Origin: Deinococcus sp.
GTDB taxonomy: Bacteria > Deinococcota > Deinococci > Deinococcales > Deinococcaceae
Direction: 5' to 3'
DNA: 7,478 bases
NCBI GenBank assembly: GCA_030524065.1
Contig: JAUNHF010000086.1
Location: 1 to 7,478, forward strand
The position numbers and the translations under genes are program-made. The number at the start of each line of letters is the position of its first letter. Positions within the stretch are counted from its first letter, which is position 1. Of the stretch, positions 1-5,970 are shown piece after piece. The notes beneath the pieces were generated by a model, which saw nothing but the letters and a program-made list of their open reading frames with translations, did not search any database and was not told the DNA's origin.

Positions 1-1
1 C

Positions 2-292
2 GAACAGACCGCCCGGATGACCCGCGAGGCCAGCCGCGAGGGCATCGCCGCCGCGCTGCGGGCGATGGCGGCCCGCGCCGACCGCCGGGGTGTGCTGCGC
101 CGCGCGGGTGAGGGGGGCGTGCAGGTGCTGGCACTCGTGGGCAGCGAAGACGAGCTGACCCCGCCCGAACAGGCCCGGGAAAACGCGGACCTGAGCGGCG
201 GCCAGCTCAAGGTCATTGAGGGCGCGGGCCACCTGTCTAACCTGGACGAGCCGGAGGCCTTTAACCGGGCGCTGGTAGAGTTCCTGAGCTGA
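2..292 (+). CDS. alpha/beta hydrolase, C-terminal part (5' end outside window)
   Basis: The reading frame is open from the first base of the window, so the N terminus is missing and only about 96 residues are visible. The C-terminal half has the usual end of an alpha/beta-hydrolase fold: a hydrophobic strand (VQVLALVGSEDELTPP) with the probable catalytic Asp at 149-151, then a strand ending in GAGHLSNLDEPEAF with the probable catalytic His at 230-232, and a final helix that closes the fold. The nucleophile (usually Ser in G-x-S-x-G) would lie upstream and cannot be checked. The substrate cannot be inferred. An internal ATG at 17 is not a likely start, because the frame is open upstream of it and the fold would be incomplete. 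The stop codon overlaps the next start by one base (TGATG), so the two genes are probably co-transcribed and translationally coupled. Confidence 0.85.
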   Translation, partial: EQTARMTREASREGIAAALRAMAARADRRGVLRRAGEGGVQVLALVGSEDELTPPEQARENADLSGGQLKVIEGAGHLSNLDEPEAFNRALVEFLS

Positions 293-807
293 TGACGGCA
301 GCCTCCGTGCTGGCAGAGGTGCACCGCGAGTTCCGGGTATGGCAGGCCATGAATGCCCAGGCCGAGCGGCTGCACCTGACCGAGGTTCGGATGCAGAACG
401 CCTGGACCTGGCGCGAGCTGCTGGCCCACCTGGGCGCCTGGCAGGAAGTGACCCTGGCCCGGCTGTGGGCCGCACCAGACGGCGCTGGACTGACCTACCC
501 TGCCTGGACAGGCCGCCAAAATCCTGACGGGCAAGACCTGAACACGGTCAATGCCCAGATTCAGGCAGCCGCCCAGGAGCAGAGCTGGGCCGAGACTCGC
601 GCCGCCTGGGAGCACGGTTTCGCAGAAGTGCTGGAGCGGGCGCAGGCGCTGGGCGAAGACAACCTTACCCGACCTAGAGACTGGCTGGAAGGGTACACCC
701 TGCTGGATGTATTGCGCGGCACCCTGGCACATCACCGTGAGGAACACCGGCCGGGGGCGCAGCGCTGGCTGGACGGCCAATCAAGCCGCGCCCCCGCGAC
801 CTTCTGA
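292..807 (+). CDS. ClbS/DfsB-like four-helix bundle protein (DinB superfamily)
   Basis: The 171-residue protein is predicted to be soluble and helical, with the layout of the ClbS/DfsB branch of the DinB/YfiT superfamily. The family marker is the first-helix-pair motif TWRELLAHLGAWQ, with His46. A C-terminal HxxxH pair (His148, His152, in LAHHREEH) would complete the three-histidine metal site typical of DinB-type bundles. The last dozen residues look disordered. Known members vary in role: ClbS hydrolyses the colibactin cyclopropane, other DinB proteins are thiol transferases, and many are uncharacterised. Deinococcus genomes carry an expanded DinB set, some of it damage-induced. No specific function can be claimed here. 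The ATG at 292 overlaps the stop of the hydrolase gene, and no Shine-Dalgarno is visible. A TAGAGT hexamer at 276-281 could act as a separate -10. The stop lies 3 bases from the end of convergent sdaAA. Confidence 0.8.
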   Translation: MTAASVLAEVHREFRVWQAMNAQAERLHLTEVRMQNAWTWRELLAHLGAWQEVTLARLWAAPDGAGLTYPAWTGRQNPDGQDLNTVNAQIQAAAQEQSWAETRAAWEHGFAEVLERAQALGEDNLTRPRDWLEGYTLLDVLRGTLAHHREEHRPGAQRWLDGQSSRAPATF

Positions 808-810
808 ACG

Positions 811-1683
811 TTACTGAAGCAGCGGCAGTGGGTCCATCTCGCCGCTTTCCATGCGCTCCATGATCTGCCGGCCCGTCGGCGTCTGTGCCAGGCCACCTTC
901 CGCCGTTTCACGCAGCGCTGCGGGCATCATGCGGCCCACTTCGGCCATCGCGGTGACCACCTCGTCGGGCGGAATAAAGCTTTCGAGGTTTGCCAGCGCC
1001 AGCTGCGCGGCGCTCACCGCGTGGACGGCGTAAAAGGCGTTGCGGCTCACGCAGGGGACTTCTACGTAGCCACCTACCGGGTCGCACACCAGCCCGATGG
1101 TGTTGGTCAGTGCCAGGGCAGCGGCGTGCACGGCGGCGCGGGGGGAGCCGCCCATCAGCTCAGTGACGGCGGCGGCGGCCATCGCGGCGCTGGAGCCGAT
1201 TTCGGCCTGACATCCACCCGCCGCGCCCGAAATGAACATCTTTTTGCTGATGGCTTTGCCAATCCCAGCGGCCAGAATCAGCGGTCCGACCAGCCGGTCA
1301 TCGTCAATACCGAGGTGGTCGGCCACGCCCAGCAGCGCTCCGGGCACTGTGCCGGCGCTGCCCGCCGTGGGCGCCGCCACGATGCGGCCCATCCGGGCAT
1401 TTTCCTCGTTCACGGCCATGGCATAGGCCTGCACCCGCACCAGCAGCGGGGCGTTGAGCGTGTCGGGCGCCTCCCACAGGCCCTTGGCGTTCCAGCCCAC
1501 CATGCCGGTGATGCTCTTGGCGTCGCTTTGCAGGCCGCGCTTGACCGAGTCGCGCATTTCGGTGATCCGGCGGCGCATCTCGTCCCTGACCGCCTGCGGC
1601 TCCAGGCCGGATTCTTCGCAGTCGCGCGCCAGCACCCACTCGGACGCCGGCGCGGGGGCCTGCATGATGTCATCTAGATTCAT
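811..1683 (-). CDS. sdaAA: L-serine dehydratase, iron-sulfur-dependent, alpha subunit
   Basis: This is the catalytic alpha subunit of the two-subunit [4Fe-4S] L-serine ammonia-lyase, which converts L-serine to pyruvate and ammonia in the cytoplasm. The product is 290 residues, the usual length. Family signatures are clear: [20 protein letters not shown] around residues 92-111, the [11 protein letters not shown] segment with Cys158, and [15 protein letters not shown] with Cys200 and Cys211. These three cysteines are the expected ligands of the cluster, leaving the fourth iron free to bind the substrate hydroxyl. The frame is open upstream to an ATG at 1728, but the start at 1683 is preferred because an AAGGAG Shine-Dalgarno lies six bases before it and the family N terminus begins here. 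Its partner sdaAB lies upstream on the same strand with a 120-base gap. It ends 3 bases from the convergent ClbS/DfsB-like gene. Confidence 0.96.
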   Translation of the reverse strand: MNLDDIMQAPAPASEWVLARDCEESGLEPQAVRDEMRRRITEMRDSVKRGLQSDAKSITGMVGWNAKGLWEAPDTLNAPLLVRVQAYAMAVNEENARMGRIVAAPTAGSAGTVPGALLGVADHLGIDDDRLVGPLILAAGIGKAISKKMFISGAAGGCQAEIGSSAAMAAAAVTELMGGSPRAAVHAAALALTNTIGLVCDPVGGYVEVPCVSRNAFYAVHAVSAAQLALANLESFIPPDEVVTAMAEVGRMMPAALRETAEGGLAQTPTGRQIMERMESGEMDPLPLLQ

Positions 1684-1689
1684 AAGATT

Positions 1690-1695
1690 CTCCTT
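1690..1695 (-). promoter_or_regulatory. Shine-Dalgarno of sdaAA
   Basis: The minus strand reads AAGGAG, six bases before the ATG at 1683. This decides the sdaAA start against the longer option at 1728. A TACTCT hexamer on the minus strand at 1703-1708 could be a -10 giving a very short leader, but no matching -35 is seen. sdaAA may simply be read through from sdaAB. Confidence 0.75.
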
Positions 1696-1803
1696 GAGAC
1701 TGAGAGTAATGGGTTGGGGCAAAGGCAAAAGGGGGAACGCGGCAAATCAGCGGGCCACTGCCCAGCCCCCTCCATTTCGCCCTCTGCTTTTCACTGGCGG
1801 TCC

Positions 1804-2472
1804 TTAGCCGTCCATCAGCTTGGGCATCAGCTGGACCCACTGCATGCTGGGATAACGCAGGAATGTTTCCAGCACGCCGGGATGCACGCCGGGGCCGTCC
1901 ATCTCAATCGCCACCAGCGCCGAGCCGCCGCGCCGGTCACGGGTGCAGCTGAGCGTGGCGATGTTGATTTCCTCAGCGGCAATCGCGGTGGTGATGCGGG
2001 CCAGGATGCCGGGGCGGTCCTCATACTGAAGCACCAGGGTCGGGTAGCCTGCGCTGATGTTCACCGCGCTGCCGTTGATGCTGGTCACCACAATCACGCC
2101 GCCCCCGGTGGAACTGGCGGTGAGTTCGGTGCTGCGGGAGTCGCCCCGCAGACGAATCCGGGCCGTATTGGGGTGAACGTCGGCCAGCTCAATGTGCTCA
2201 AAGTCAAAGCTCAGCCCCGCAGCGCGGGCGTGCCCAAAGCTGTCTGGCAGGCGGGGGTCGTCGGGGGCGTACCCAAGCAGCCCGGCCACCAGCGCAAAGT
2301 GGGTGCCGTGACCACGCCCCGTCTTGGCAAAAGAAGCGTGCAGCCCGATCTCGGCGTGGCGGGGGGCCTCGCCCAGCAGGTGGTGCGCGGCCAGCCCGAT
2401 GCGGCAGGCCCCGGCCGTGTGGCTGCTGCTGGGGCCGACCATCACTGGGCCGACCATGTCGAGAAGTGTCAT
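1804..2472 (-). CDS. sdaAB: L-serine dehydratase, iron-sulfur-dependent, beta subunit
   Basis: The 222-residue protein is the non-catalytic partner of SdaAA. Residues 1-140 form the serine dehydratase beta-chain domain, opening with [17 protein letters not shown] (residues 6-22), the family hallmark, followed by KTGRGHGTH (50-58). Residues 145-215 form an ACT domain ([22 protein letters not shown]), a fold that usually binds amino acids; in this enzyme class it is thought to have a structural or regulatory role. The start at 2472 is chosen because homologues begin just before [14 protein letters not shown]. The frame runs open for about 127 more codons upstream, but only as an antisense shadow across the divergent recO. 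No good Shine-Dalgarno precedes the ATG; a TAGACT box ends 7 bases before it, suggesting a leaderless transcript. Gene order is sdaAB then sdaAA. Confidence 0.95.
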   Translation of the reverse strand: MTLLDMVGPVMVGPSSSHTAGACRIGLAAHHLLGEAPRHAEIGLHASFAKTGRGHGTHFALVAGLLGYAPDDPRLPDSFGHARAAGLSFDFEHIELADVHPNTARIRLRGDSRSTELTASSTGGGVIVVTSINGSAVNISAGYPTLVLQYEDRPGILARITTAIAAEEINIATLSCTRDRRGGSALVAIEMDGPGVHPGVLETFLRYPSMQWVQLMPKLMDG

Positions 2473-2479
2473 GCCGCCC

Positions 2480-2485
2480 AGTCTA
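2480..2485 (-). promoter_or_regulatory. probable -10 box of a leaderless sdaAB promoter
   Basis: The minus strand reads TAGACT, then seven bases, then the sdaAB ATG. TANNNT at this distance is the known -10 arrangement of leaderless genes in Deinococcus (established from D. deserti transcript mapping), placing the transcription start at or next to the A of the ATG. No clear TTGACA-like -35 is seen 16-18 bases upstream. Confidence 0.6.
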
Positions 2486-2627
2486 GAGACCGCGCCCGCC
2501 CAGAACCTAGGGGGCCAGCGCCGGCGCGTCTGTTCAGCGTGGACGAGGAGAAGTGGGGAGGCGCACATTGCTCTCCCCGCCGCCGGCGACCCTGCCGCCT
2601 GCCACGGTCGGCTGCCCACCCCAGCGC

Positions 2628-2633
2628 TAGAGT
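2628..2633 (+). promoter_or_regulatory. probable -10 box of a leaderless recO promoter
   Basis: TAGAGT is followed by exactly seven bases and then the GTG at 2641 proposed as the recO start. The spacing matches that of the sdaAB box on the other strand. No Shine-Dalgarno lies before the GTG, and no convincing -35 is seen. The box supports the GTG as the true start, since recO has no in-frame ATG nearby. Confidence 0.6.
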
Positions 2634-2640
2634 GCGGGCT

Positions 2641-3414
2641 GTGACGCAGCCGCCCCTCCCCCACCATCCAGCCCCGGCCCGCCCGGCGCGCCGCCAGCGC
2701 TCCAACTCGCGCAGCGGCGTGGTGCTGCGGCGCTGGAAAACCCCCAAGGGCGACCTGATCGTCAGCTTGCTGACCCCCCAGGGCAAACTGCGGGCCATTG
2801 CGCGCGGGGGGCTGCGCGGCAAGCACGCGGGGGCGCTGAACCTGTTTCACCACGTAGGGCTACAGGTGTACGCCCGCCCCGGCGACGAGCTGGCGGTGAT
2901 CCAGCAAGCGAGCCTGGAAGGAGCGCTGCCCCGGCTGGCCCTGCCGGGGCGCCACCCCTACGCGCACCTGCTGGCCGAGCTGGCCGACCTGTTGTTCCAA
3001 GAAGGTGAGGAGGGCGAATACGGCGAGCAGGCCTTTGATCTGTTTGCGGGAGCCCTGCGCGGCATCGCCCACCACCAGGACCCCGAGTGGGTGGCCCTGG
3101 TCATGAGCTACAAGCTGCTGGGGCTGGCCGGCTTTCCGCCGCGCACCCGCGCCTGCGTGCGCTGCGGGGCGCCCGATCCCCAGCACCCCGACCCGTTTGG
3201 CGGCGAGATGCTGTGTGGGCGCTGCTCGCACCAGCGGGCGCTGAGCCCATCCAGCCTGGACTTTCTGCGGCATGGGGTGCGGCGCAGCGTCCGTGAGAAC
3301 ATGGACCGCCCCGTGCCCGCCGAGGACCGCGCTCCGCTGTGGCAGGGCCTGGAACGCTTCGTGGGGGTGCAGGTGGGCAAAGTCCGCAGCTGGCCGCACC
3401 TGCACGCAGATTAG
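2641..3414 (+). CDS. recO: DNA repair protein RecO
   Basis: RecO loads RecA onto SSB-coated single-stranded DNA together with RecR (and RecF), and anneals complementary strands. In Deinococcus, which lacks RecBCD, the RecFOR route is central to double-strand-break repair. The 257-residue protein has an N-terminal OB fold (about residues 25-100, starting [26 protein letters not shown]), a helical middle region (about 105-165, with [20 protein letters not shown]), and a C4 zinc site at Cys172, Cys175, Cys192 and Cys195 ([13 protein letters not shown] then CGRC). Sequence and layout match D. radiodurans RecO as remembered. The GTG at 2641 is chosen from the TAGAGT box seven bases upstream. It gives a Pro/Arg/His-rich tail of about 24 residues before the OB fold, longer than in D. 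radiodurans. The frame runs open further upstream only as an antisense shadow of sdaAB. Confidence 0.95.
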   Translation: MTQPPLPHHPAPARPARRQRSNSRSGVVLRRWKTPKGDLIVSLLTPQGKLRAIARGGLRGKHAGALNLFHHVGLQVYARPGDELAVIQQASLEGALPRLALPGRHPYAHLLAELADLLFQEGEEGEYGEQAFDLFAGALRGIAHHQDPEWVALVMSYKLLGLAGFPPRTRACVRCGAPDPQHPDPFGGEMLCGRCSHQRALSPSSLDFLRHGVRRSVRENMDRPVPAEDRAPLWQGLERFVGVQVGKVRSWPHLHAD

Positions 3415-3491
3415 GCCTGCGCGTATGCCTGCACACCTAAGAACTTGGGTGGGGCGGCACCAGAGCCACAGTCGCGCCCAGCGGGGGCCGC

Positions 3492-3497
3492 TAGCAT
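3492..3497 (+). promoter_or_regulatory. possible -10 box before the zinc-finger-like gene
   Basis: TAGCAT lies nine bases before the ATG at 3507. This is slightly longer than the best leaderless spacing, so the transcript would begin at the ATG or within a few bases of it. The preceding bases (GCAGGGCAG) hold no properly spaced Shine-Dalgarno. Confidence 0.4.
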
Positions 3498-3506
3498 GCA
3501 GGGCAG

Positions 3507-3917
3507 ATGAGCGACTCTTCCAAAAAGCCAGCCGCGCCGTCGTTCAGTGCCGCCGAATTGCTGCGTGAACTGTTTCCTGAGAGCGCCGACTTGCCGCAGG
3601 ACGCGGGCCGCAGCGAGCCCACGCTGGGCCTGTATCCGGTGGCGGACGGCCGCCTGGCACTGGTACATGGGCGGCAGCTGGCCGAATTCACGCCCCTGAG
3701 CGGGCAGGCCAAAAACGCCCTGCACTGCGACCTGTGCCACTACACCCGCTCGCCCAGCGAAGCCGCCATCTACCGTGTGGTGGTCGCCCAGCGCCGCAGC
3801 CGTTATGTGACGCTGTGCTGCGCCACTGCCCAGTGCCAGGGCCGTGCGGGCACCGCTGGTCTGCGCAGTCTGGCCGAGCGCATCTTCCCGGTCGAATCCG
3901 GCGCCGAGATGTTCTGA
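3507..3917 (+). CDS. small protein with a putative zinc-binding cysteine cluster, function unknown
   Basis: I do not recognise a named gene. The 136-residue protein is predicted to be soluble. Residues 1-12 look disordered, 13-24 form a likely amphipathic helix ([12 protein letters not shown]), and 38-62 look like beta strands. The C-terminal half carries C74-x2-C77, then, after about 26 residues, Cys104, Cys105 and Cys110 (LCCATAQC). Two knuckles separated by a strand hairpin suggest a treble-clef or similar zinc site, and the pattern loosely resembles the FBP C-terminal treble-clef domain; that assignment is weak. It lies 92 bases downstream of recO on the same strand, so it may be part of the same transcript or have its own near-leaderless promoter. 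No signal peptide or membrane segment is seen. Codon usage looks like that of the neighbours, so it is a real gene. Confidence 0.82.
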   Translation: MSDSSKKPAAPSFSAAELLRELFPESADLPQDAGRSEPTLGLYPVADGRLALVHGRQLAEFTPLSGQAKNALHCDLCHYTRSPSEAAIYRVVVAQRRSRYVTLCCATAQCQGRAGTAGLRSLAERIFPVESGAEMF

Positions 3918-3937
3918 GCGCGGCAAAAGGCGTGGCC

Positions 3938-3979
3938 CCCACACCAACCCCCAGGGAGGCCCTGAGCAGACCGTGTGGG
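3938..3979 (+). terminator. nested stem-loop after the zinc-finger-like gene, possible terminator
   Basis: CCCACAC (3938-3944) pairs perfectly with GTGTGGG (3973-3979). Inside the loop, CAGGG (3952-3956) pairs with CCCTG (3960-3964) across a three-base loop. The structure starts 20 bases after the stop at 3917, where a transcript end would be expected. No T-run follows, so it is not a classical intrinsic terminator. It could instead stabilise the 3' end of the RNA. Confidence 0.35.
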
Positions 3980-4050
3980 CAAAGCGCCGTTCATAGCCGC
4001 GGGCAGCCCCGGTACACACTTCGGCAATTCTTCAGGGAAAGCCCCCGCCC

Positions 4051-4068
4051 GTGAGTTGGGCTCACTTT
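4051..4068 (+). terminator. short hairpin followed by TTT, weak terminator candidate
   Basis: GTGAG (4051-4055) and CTCAC (4061-4065) form a five-base stem with a five-base loop, followed by only three T residues. It lies 30 bases before the DoxX-like gene and well after the gene ending at 3917. A five-base stem of this kind can arise by chance in this sequence. Confidence 0.2.
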
Positions 4069-4097
4069 GCAGCGGCGCCGGCGTGCCAGCGTAGGGC

Positions 4098-4544
4098 ATG
4101 AGCACTTCAATGCCTTCGTCCCAGGACCATGCCGCCCCCACCCCTCTCCAAACTGCCGGCCGCCTGCTGCTGGGCGGCGCCCTGGTCACCGCCGGGATCG
4201 GTCACCTCACGTTTGCCCGCGACGACTTCCCAGCGCAGGTGCCCGACATGCTCACGGACGGCCCGCTGCATCTGAACGAGGACTTTATCGTGGTGGCTTC
4301 GGGCGTGGCCGAGATTGCCCTGGGCGCGGCCCTGATTGCTCTGCCGCAGCACCGCCGCACGCTGGGCGTGATCAGCGCTGGATTCTTCACCGCCGTATTT
4401 CCGGGCAACGTGTCCCAGTACCTCACCCAGACCGATGCCTTTGGACTGGACAGCGACCAGAAGCGCTTTGTGCGGCTGCTGTTTCAGCCGGTCCTGGTGG
4501 CCGGAGCGCTGTGGACCACGGGCGTTTGGCCGCGCCGACGCTGA
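4098..4544 (+). CDS. DoxX-like integral membrane protein
   Basis: The 148-residue protein has four predicted membrane helices at about residues 17-39, 62-82, 88-109 and 122-144. The motif [19 protein letters not shown] and the four-helix layout fit the DoxX-like superfamily, whose members are small membrane proteins of mostly uncertain function. Some are subunits of quinone oxidoreductases or belong to redox-stress membrane complexes. Between helices 1 and 2 there is an acidic segment ([14 protein letters not shown]) that probably faces one side of the membrane, and [19 protein letters not shown] links helices 3 and 4. No cysteine or heme-binding motif is visible. The ATG at 4098 is the first possible start after an in-frame stop at 4092-4094. 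Met5 (4110) is an alternative, and neither has a good Shine-Dalgarno. Proline dehydrogenase follows 61 bases later but appears to have its own promoter. Confidence 0.8.
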   Translation: MSTSMPSSQDHAAPTPLQTAGRLLLGGALVTAGIGHLTFARDDFPAQVPDMLTDGPLHLNEDFIVVASGVAEIALGAALIALPQHRRTLGVISAGFFTAVFPGNVSQYLTQTDAFGLDSDQKRFVRLLFQPVLVAGALWTTGVWPRRR

Positions 4545-4589
4545 AGCGGGCACAGCGTACCCAGGCCGCATCTGGCCGCTCAGAAGCCC

Positions 4590-4595
4590 TAGAAT
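4590..4595 (+). promoter_or_regulatory. probable -10 box of the proline dehydrogenase gene
   Basis: TAGAAT is a good -10 match and lies ten bases before the ATG at 4606, giving a leader of zero to a few bases. AGAAG at 4596-4600 could be a weak Shine-Dalgarno, but it would lie largely upstream of the transcript start if this -10 is used. No -35 match is obvious. Confidence 0.45.
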
Positions 4596-4605
4596 AGAAG
4601 CCAAT

Positions 4606-5541
4606 ATGAGTCAATTTGAGCAGCTGTACCGCCAGGTGGCCCTGAGCGTGGCCGGCAACCCGGTGGTGGAAAAAATCGTGAGCAAGCAGGGCTGGGCGCT
4701 GGCCCAACGTTTCGTATCGGGCGAGACGGCAGAAGACGCCATTGCCGCTATCAAGCGGCTGGAGGCCCAGGGCATTCTGGGCAACCTTGATCTGCTGGGC
4801 GAGTTTGTCAATACGCCGGAGCCGGCCAACACCAAGACCGAGATGATTCTGGAGACCATTGACCAGGTTCACGCGGCTGGCCTGACCCCCTACAACAGCG
4901 TGAAGATGTCGGCGCTGGGCCAGGGCCAGACCGCGCCGGACGGACAGGACCTCGGCTACGTCAACACCCGCCGCGTCGTGGAGCGGGCCAAGCGCTACGG
5001 CGGCTTCGTGAATCTGGACATGGAAGACCACACCCGCGTGGACTCGACCCTACAGATTTTCCGCCGCCTGGTAGAAGAATTCGGCCATCAGCATGTGGGC
5101 ACGGTGCTGCAAGCCTACCTGCACCGCTCCGAGAAGGACCGCGCCAGCCTGGACGACCTGCGCCCCAACCTCCGCATGGTCAAGGGCGCCTACCTGGAGC
5201 CCGAATCGGTCGCCCTACAGAGCAAACCCGAAATTGACGCCGCCTACCGCCGCCTGGTCTACGCGCACCTCAAGGCCGGCAACTACTGCAACGTGGCGAC
5301 CCACGACCACCACATCATCTATGACGTGATGCACTTTGCACTGGCGCACGGCATTCCCAAGAGCCAGTTTGAGTTTCAGCTGCTGTACGGCATCCGCGAG
5401 GACCTTCAGCGTGAGCTGGCCGAGCAGGGCTACACGGTGCGCTCGTATATTCCGTTCGGCAAGGAGTGGTACGGTTATTACTCGCGCCGCATCGCCGAGC
5501 GTCCGCAGAACGTGATGTTCGTGCTGCGCGGGCTGCTGTGA
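4606..5541 (+). CDS. proline dehydrogenase (monofunctional, FAD-dependent)
   Basis: This enzyme oxidises L-proline to 1-pyrroline-5-carboxylate using FAD and passes electrons to membrane quinones, the first step of proline catabolism. The 311-residue protein matches the short, monofunctional PRODH of the Deinococcus-Thermus group, with a helical N-terminal arm followed by a distorted TIM barrel. Family motifs appear in barrel order: [11 protein letters not shown] with Lys100, NLDMEDH with Asp138, QAYLHRS (169-175), [10 protein letters not shown] (190-199), ATHDHH (231-236), EFQLLYGI (256-263), and [11 protein letters not shown], where Tyr291/Tyr292, Arg294 and Arg295 fit the substrate-carboxylate-binding motif. 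The ATG at 4606 is chosen because the upstream frame is an antisense/out-of-frame shadow of the DoxX-like gene and a TAGAAT box lies just before it. It overlaps the next gene by four bases (GTGA). pruA downstream encodes the second enzyme. Confidence 0.95.
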   Translation: MSQFEQLYRQVALSVAGNPVVEKIVSKQGWALAQRFVSGETAEDAIAAIKRLEAQGILGNLDLLGEFVNTPEPANTKTEMILETIDQVHAAGLTPYNSVKMSALGQGQTAPDGQDLGYVNTRRVVERAKRYGGFVNLDMEDHTRVDSTLQIFRRLVEEFGHQHVGTVLQAYLHRSEKDRASLDDLRPNLRMVKGAYLEPESVALQSKPEIDAAYRRLVYAHLKAGNYCNVATHDHHIIYDVMHFALAHGIPKSQFEFQLLYGIREDLQRELAEQGYTVRSYIPFGKEWYGYYSRRIAERPQNVMFVLRGLL

Positions 5542-5837
5542 CCTTGAGTGGGGGGGCGGCGACAGAGCCGCTCTATTTCGCCGTCCTGCACTGCCGCACC
5601 ACTGTCCAGGCCCTGAATCTTGATGATTGGCGCGAGGAGTTTCACATCATTGAGGCCACCTCGGTGCAGGAGGCCCAGGCCAGGGCAGAAGCCCGCGCTG
5701 CTGCTCAGGCCACCGAGTACCTGAACGCAGCGGGCCAGACCGTCACCGTTTGGCCCGCTGAGGTGGTAGACGTGCAGCCGTTCTTGTTTGCTGACGCGAG
5801 TGAAGCGGTGTACCAGCGCCCACTGCCAAAGCCCTAA
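5538..5837 (+). CDS. small DUF4288-like protein inside the proline catabolic locus
   Basis: The 99-residue protein starts at a GTG that overlaps the proline dehydrogenase stop (GTGA), a layout typical of translational coupling. A TTG at 5544 is an alternative start. The body begins [15 protein letters not shown], then has a strand-helix unit ([30 protein letters not shown]), and ends with [23 protein letters not shown]. This order (YaV strand, EA-rich helix after an A-s-EEA turn, a late DV strand, then an Evy segment) resembles DUF4288, a small family with no known function. The assignment is from memory of the pattern and is moderate at best. No cysteine pair, signal peptide or membrane segment is seen. 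Being locked between the two proline enzymes suggests a regulatory or accessory role, but nothing in the sequence shows one. Confidence 0.75.
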   Translation: MTLSGGAATEPLYFAVLHCRTTVQALNLDDWREEFHIIEATSVQEAQARAEARAAAQATEYLNAAGQTVTVWPAEVVDVQPFLFADASEAVYQRPLPKP

Positions 5838-5843
5838 CCGAAT

Positions 5844-5882
5844 GCGGCCCGGCGCATGAGCCTACTTCTCCCGCCTGGCCGC
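5844..5882 (+). repeat. inverted repeat downstream of the DUF4288-like gene
   Basis: GCGGCC (5844-5849) pairs with GGCCGC (5877-5882), and the flanking T5843 and A5883 extend the stem to seven pairs across a 27-base loop. It begins six bases after the stop at 5837, so it may mark the end of the upstream transcript. There is no T-run. GC-rich sequence makes such pairs common, so support is weak. Confidence 0.22.
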
Positions 5883-5910
5883 AGCTCAGCCCACGGTACA
5901 CAGCCTGAAG

Positions 5911-5922
5911 TAGAGTTAGACT
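5911..5922 (+). promoter_or_regulatory. tandem -10-like boxes upstream of pruA
   Basis: TAGAGT and TAGACT are directly adjacent. They are the same hexamers used at the proposed recO and sdaAB promoters. Either would start transcription near 5922-5930 and give a leader of roughly 40-50 bases that contains the pruA Shine-Dalgarno. No clear -35 is visible. pruA may therefore be transcribed separately from proline dehydrogenase. Confidence 0.45.
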
Positions 5923-5957
5923 GCTGTACGCATTCGCCCCTTTGAGCCGCCTCCCAG

Positions 5958-5963
5958 AAGGAG
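5958..5963 (+). promoter_or_regulatory. Shine-Dalgarno of pruA
   Basis: AAGGAG lies seven bases before the ATG at 5971. It is the strongest plus-strand Shine-Dalgarno seen here; the other plus-strand genes lack a good one. It fixes the pruA start. Confidence 0.8.
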
Positions 5964-5970
5964 ATTTCCG

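Noticed and set aside
1684..1803. Possible riboswitch or attenuator between sdaAB and sdaAA
   Set aside because: No paired structure of note, no T-run and no known riboswitch core was found in these 120 bases; only the Shine-Dalgarno and a doubtful -10 are visible.
1714..2640. Upstream extension of the recO frame by about 300 codons
   Set aside because: This part is antisense to sdaAB, whose protein has clear family motifs. The extension has no domain, and the GTG at 2641 has a -10 box at the leaderless distance.
2473..2853. Upstream extension of the sdaAB frame by about 127 codons
   Set aside because: It crosses the intergenic region and runs antisense into recO. Family N termini begin at the ATG ending at 2472.
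3803..3811. TTATGTGAC, resembling a half-site of the Deinococcus radiation/desiccation response motif
   Set aside because: It is only a half-site without the palindromic partner, and it lies inside a coding region far from any start codon.
3411..4019. A 202-codon minus-strand open frame opposite the zinc-finger-like gene
   Set aside because: No domain or plausible composition. The plus-strand gene has ordered cysteine motifs and a sensible N terminus, so the minus frame is a shadow.
4435..4605. Longer N terminus for proline dehydrogenase, starting inside the DoxX-like gene
   Set aside because: The added residues are an out-of-frame reading of the DoxX-like gene and match nothing in PRODH. 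The ATG at 4606 has a -10 box upstream and gives the normal family length.
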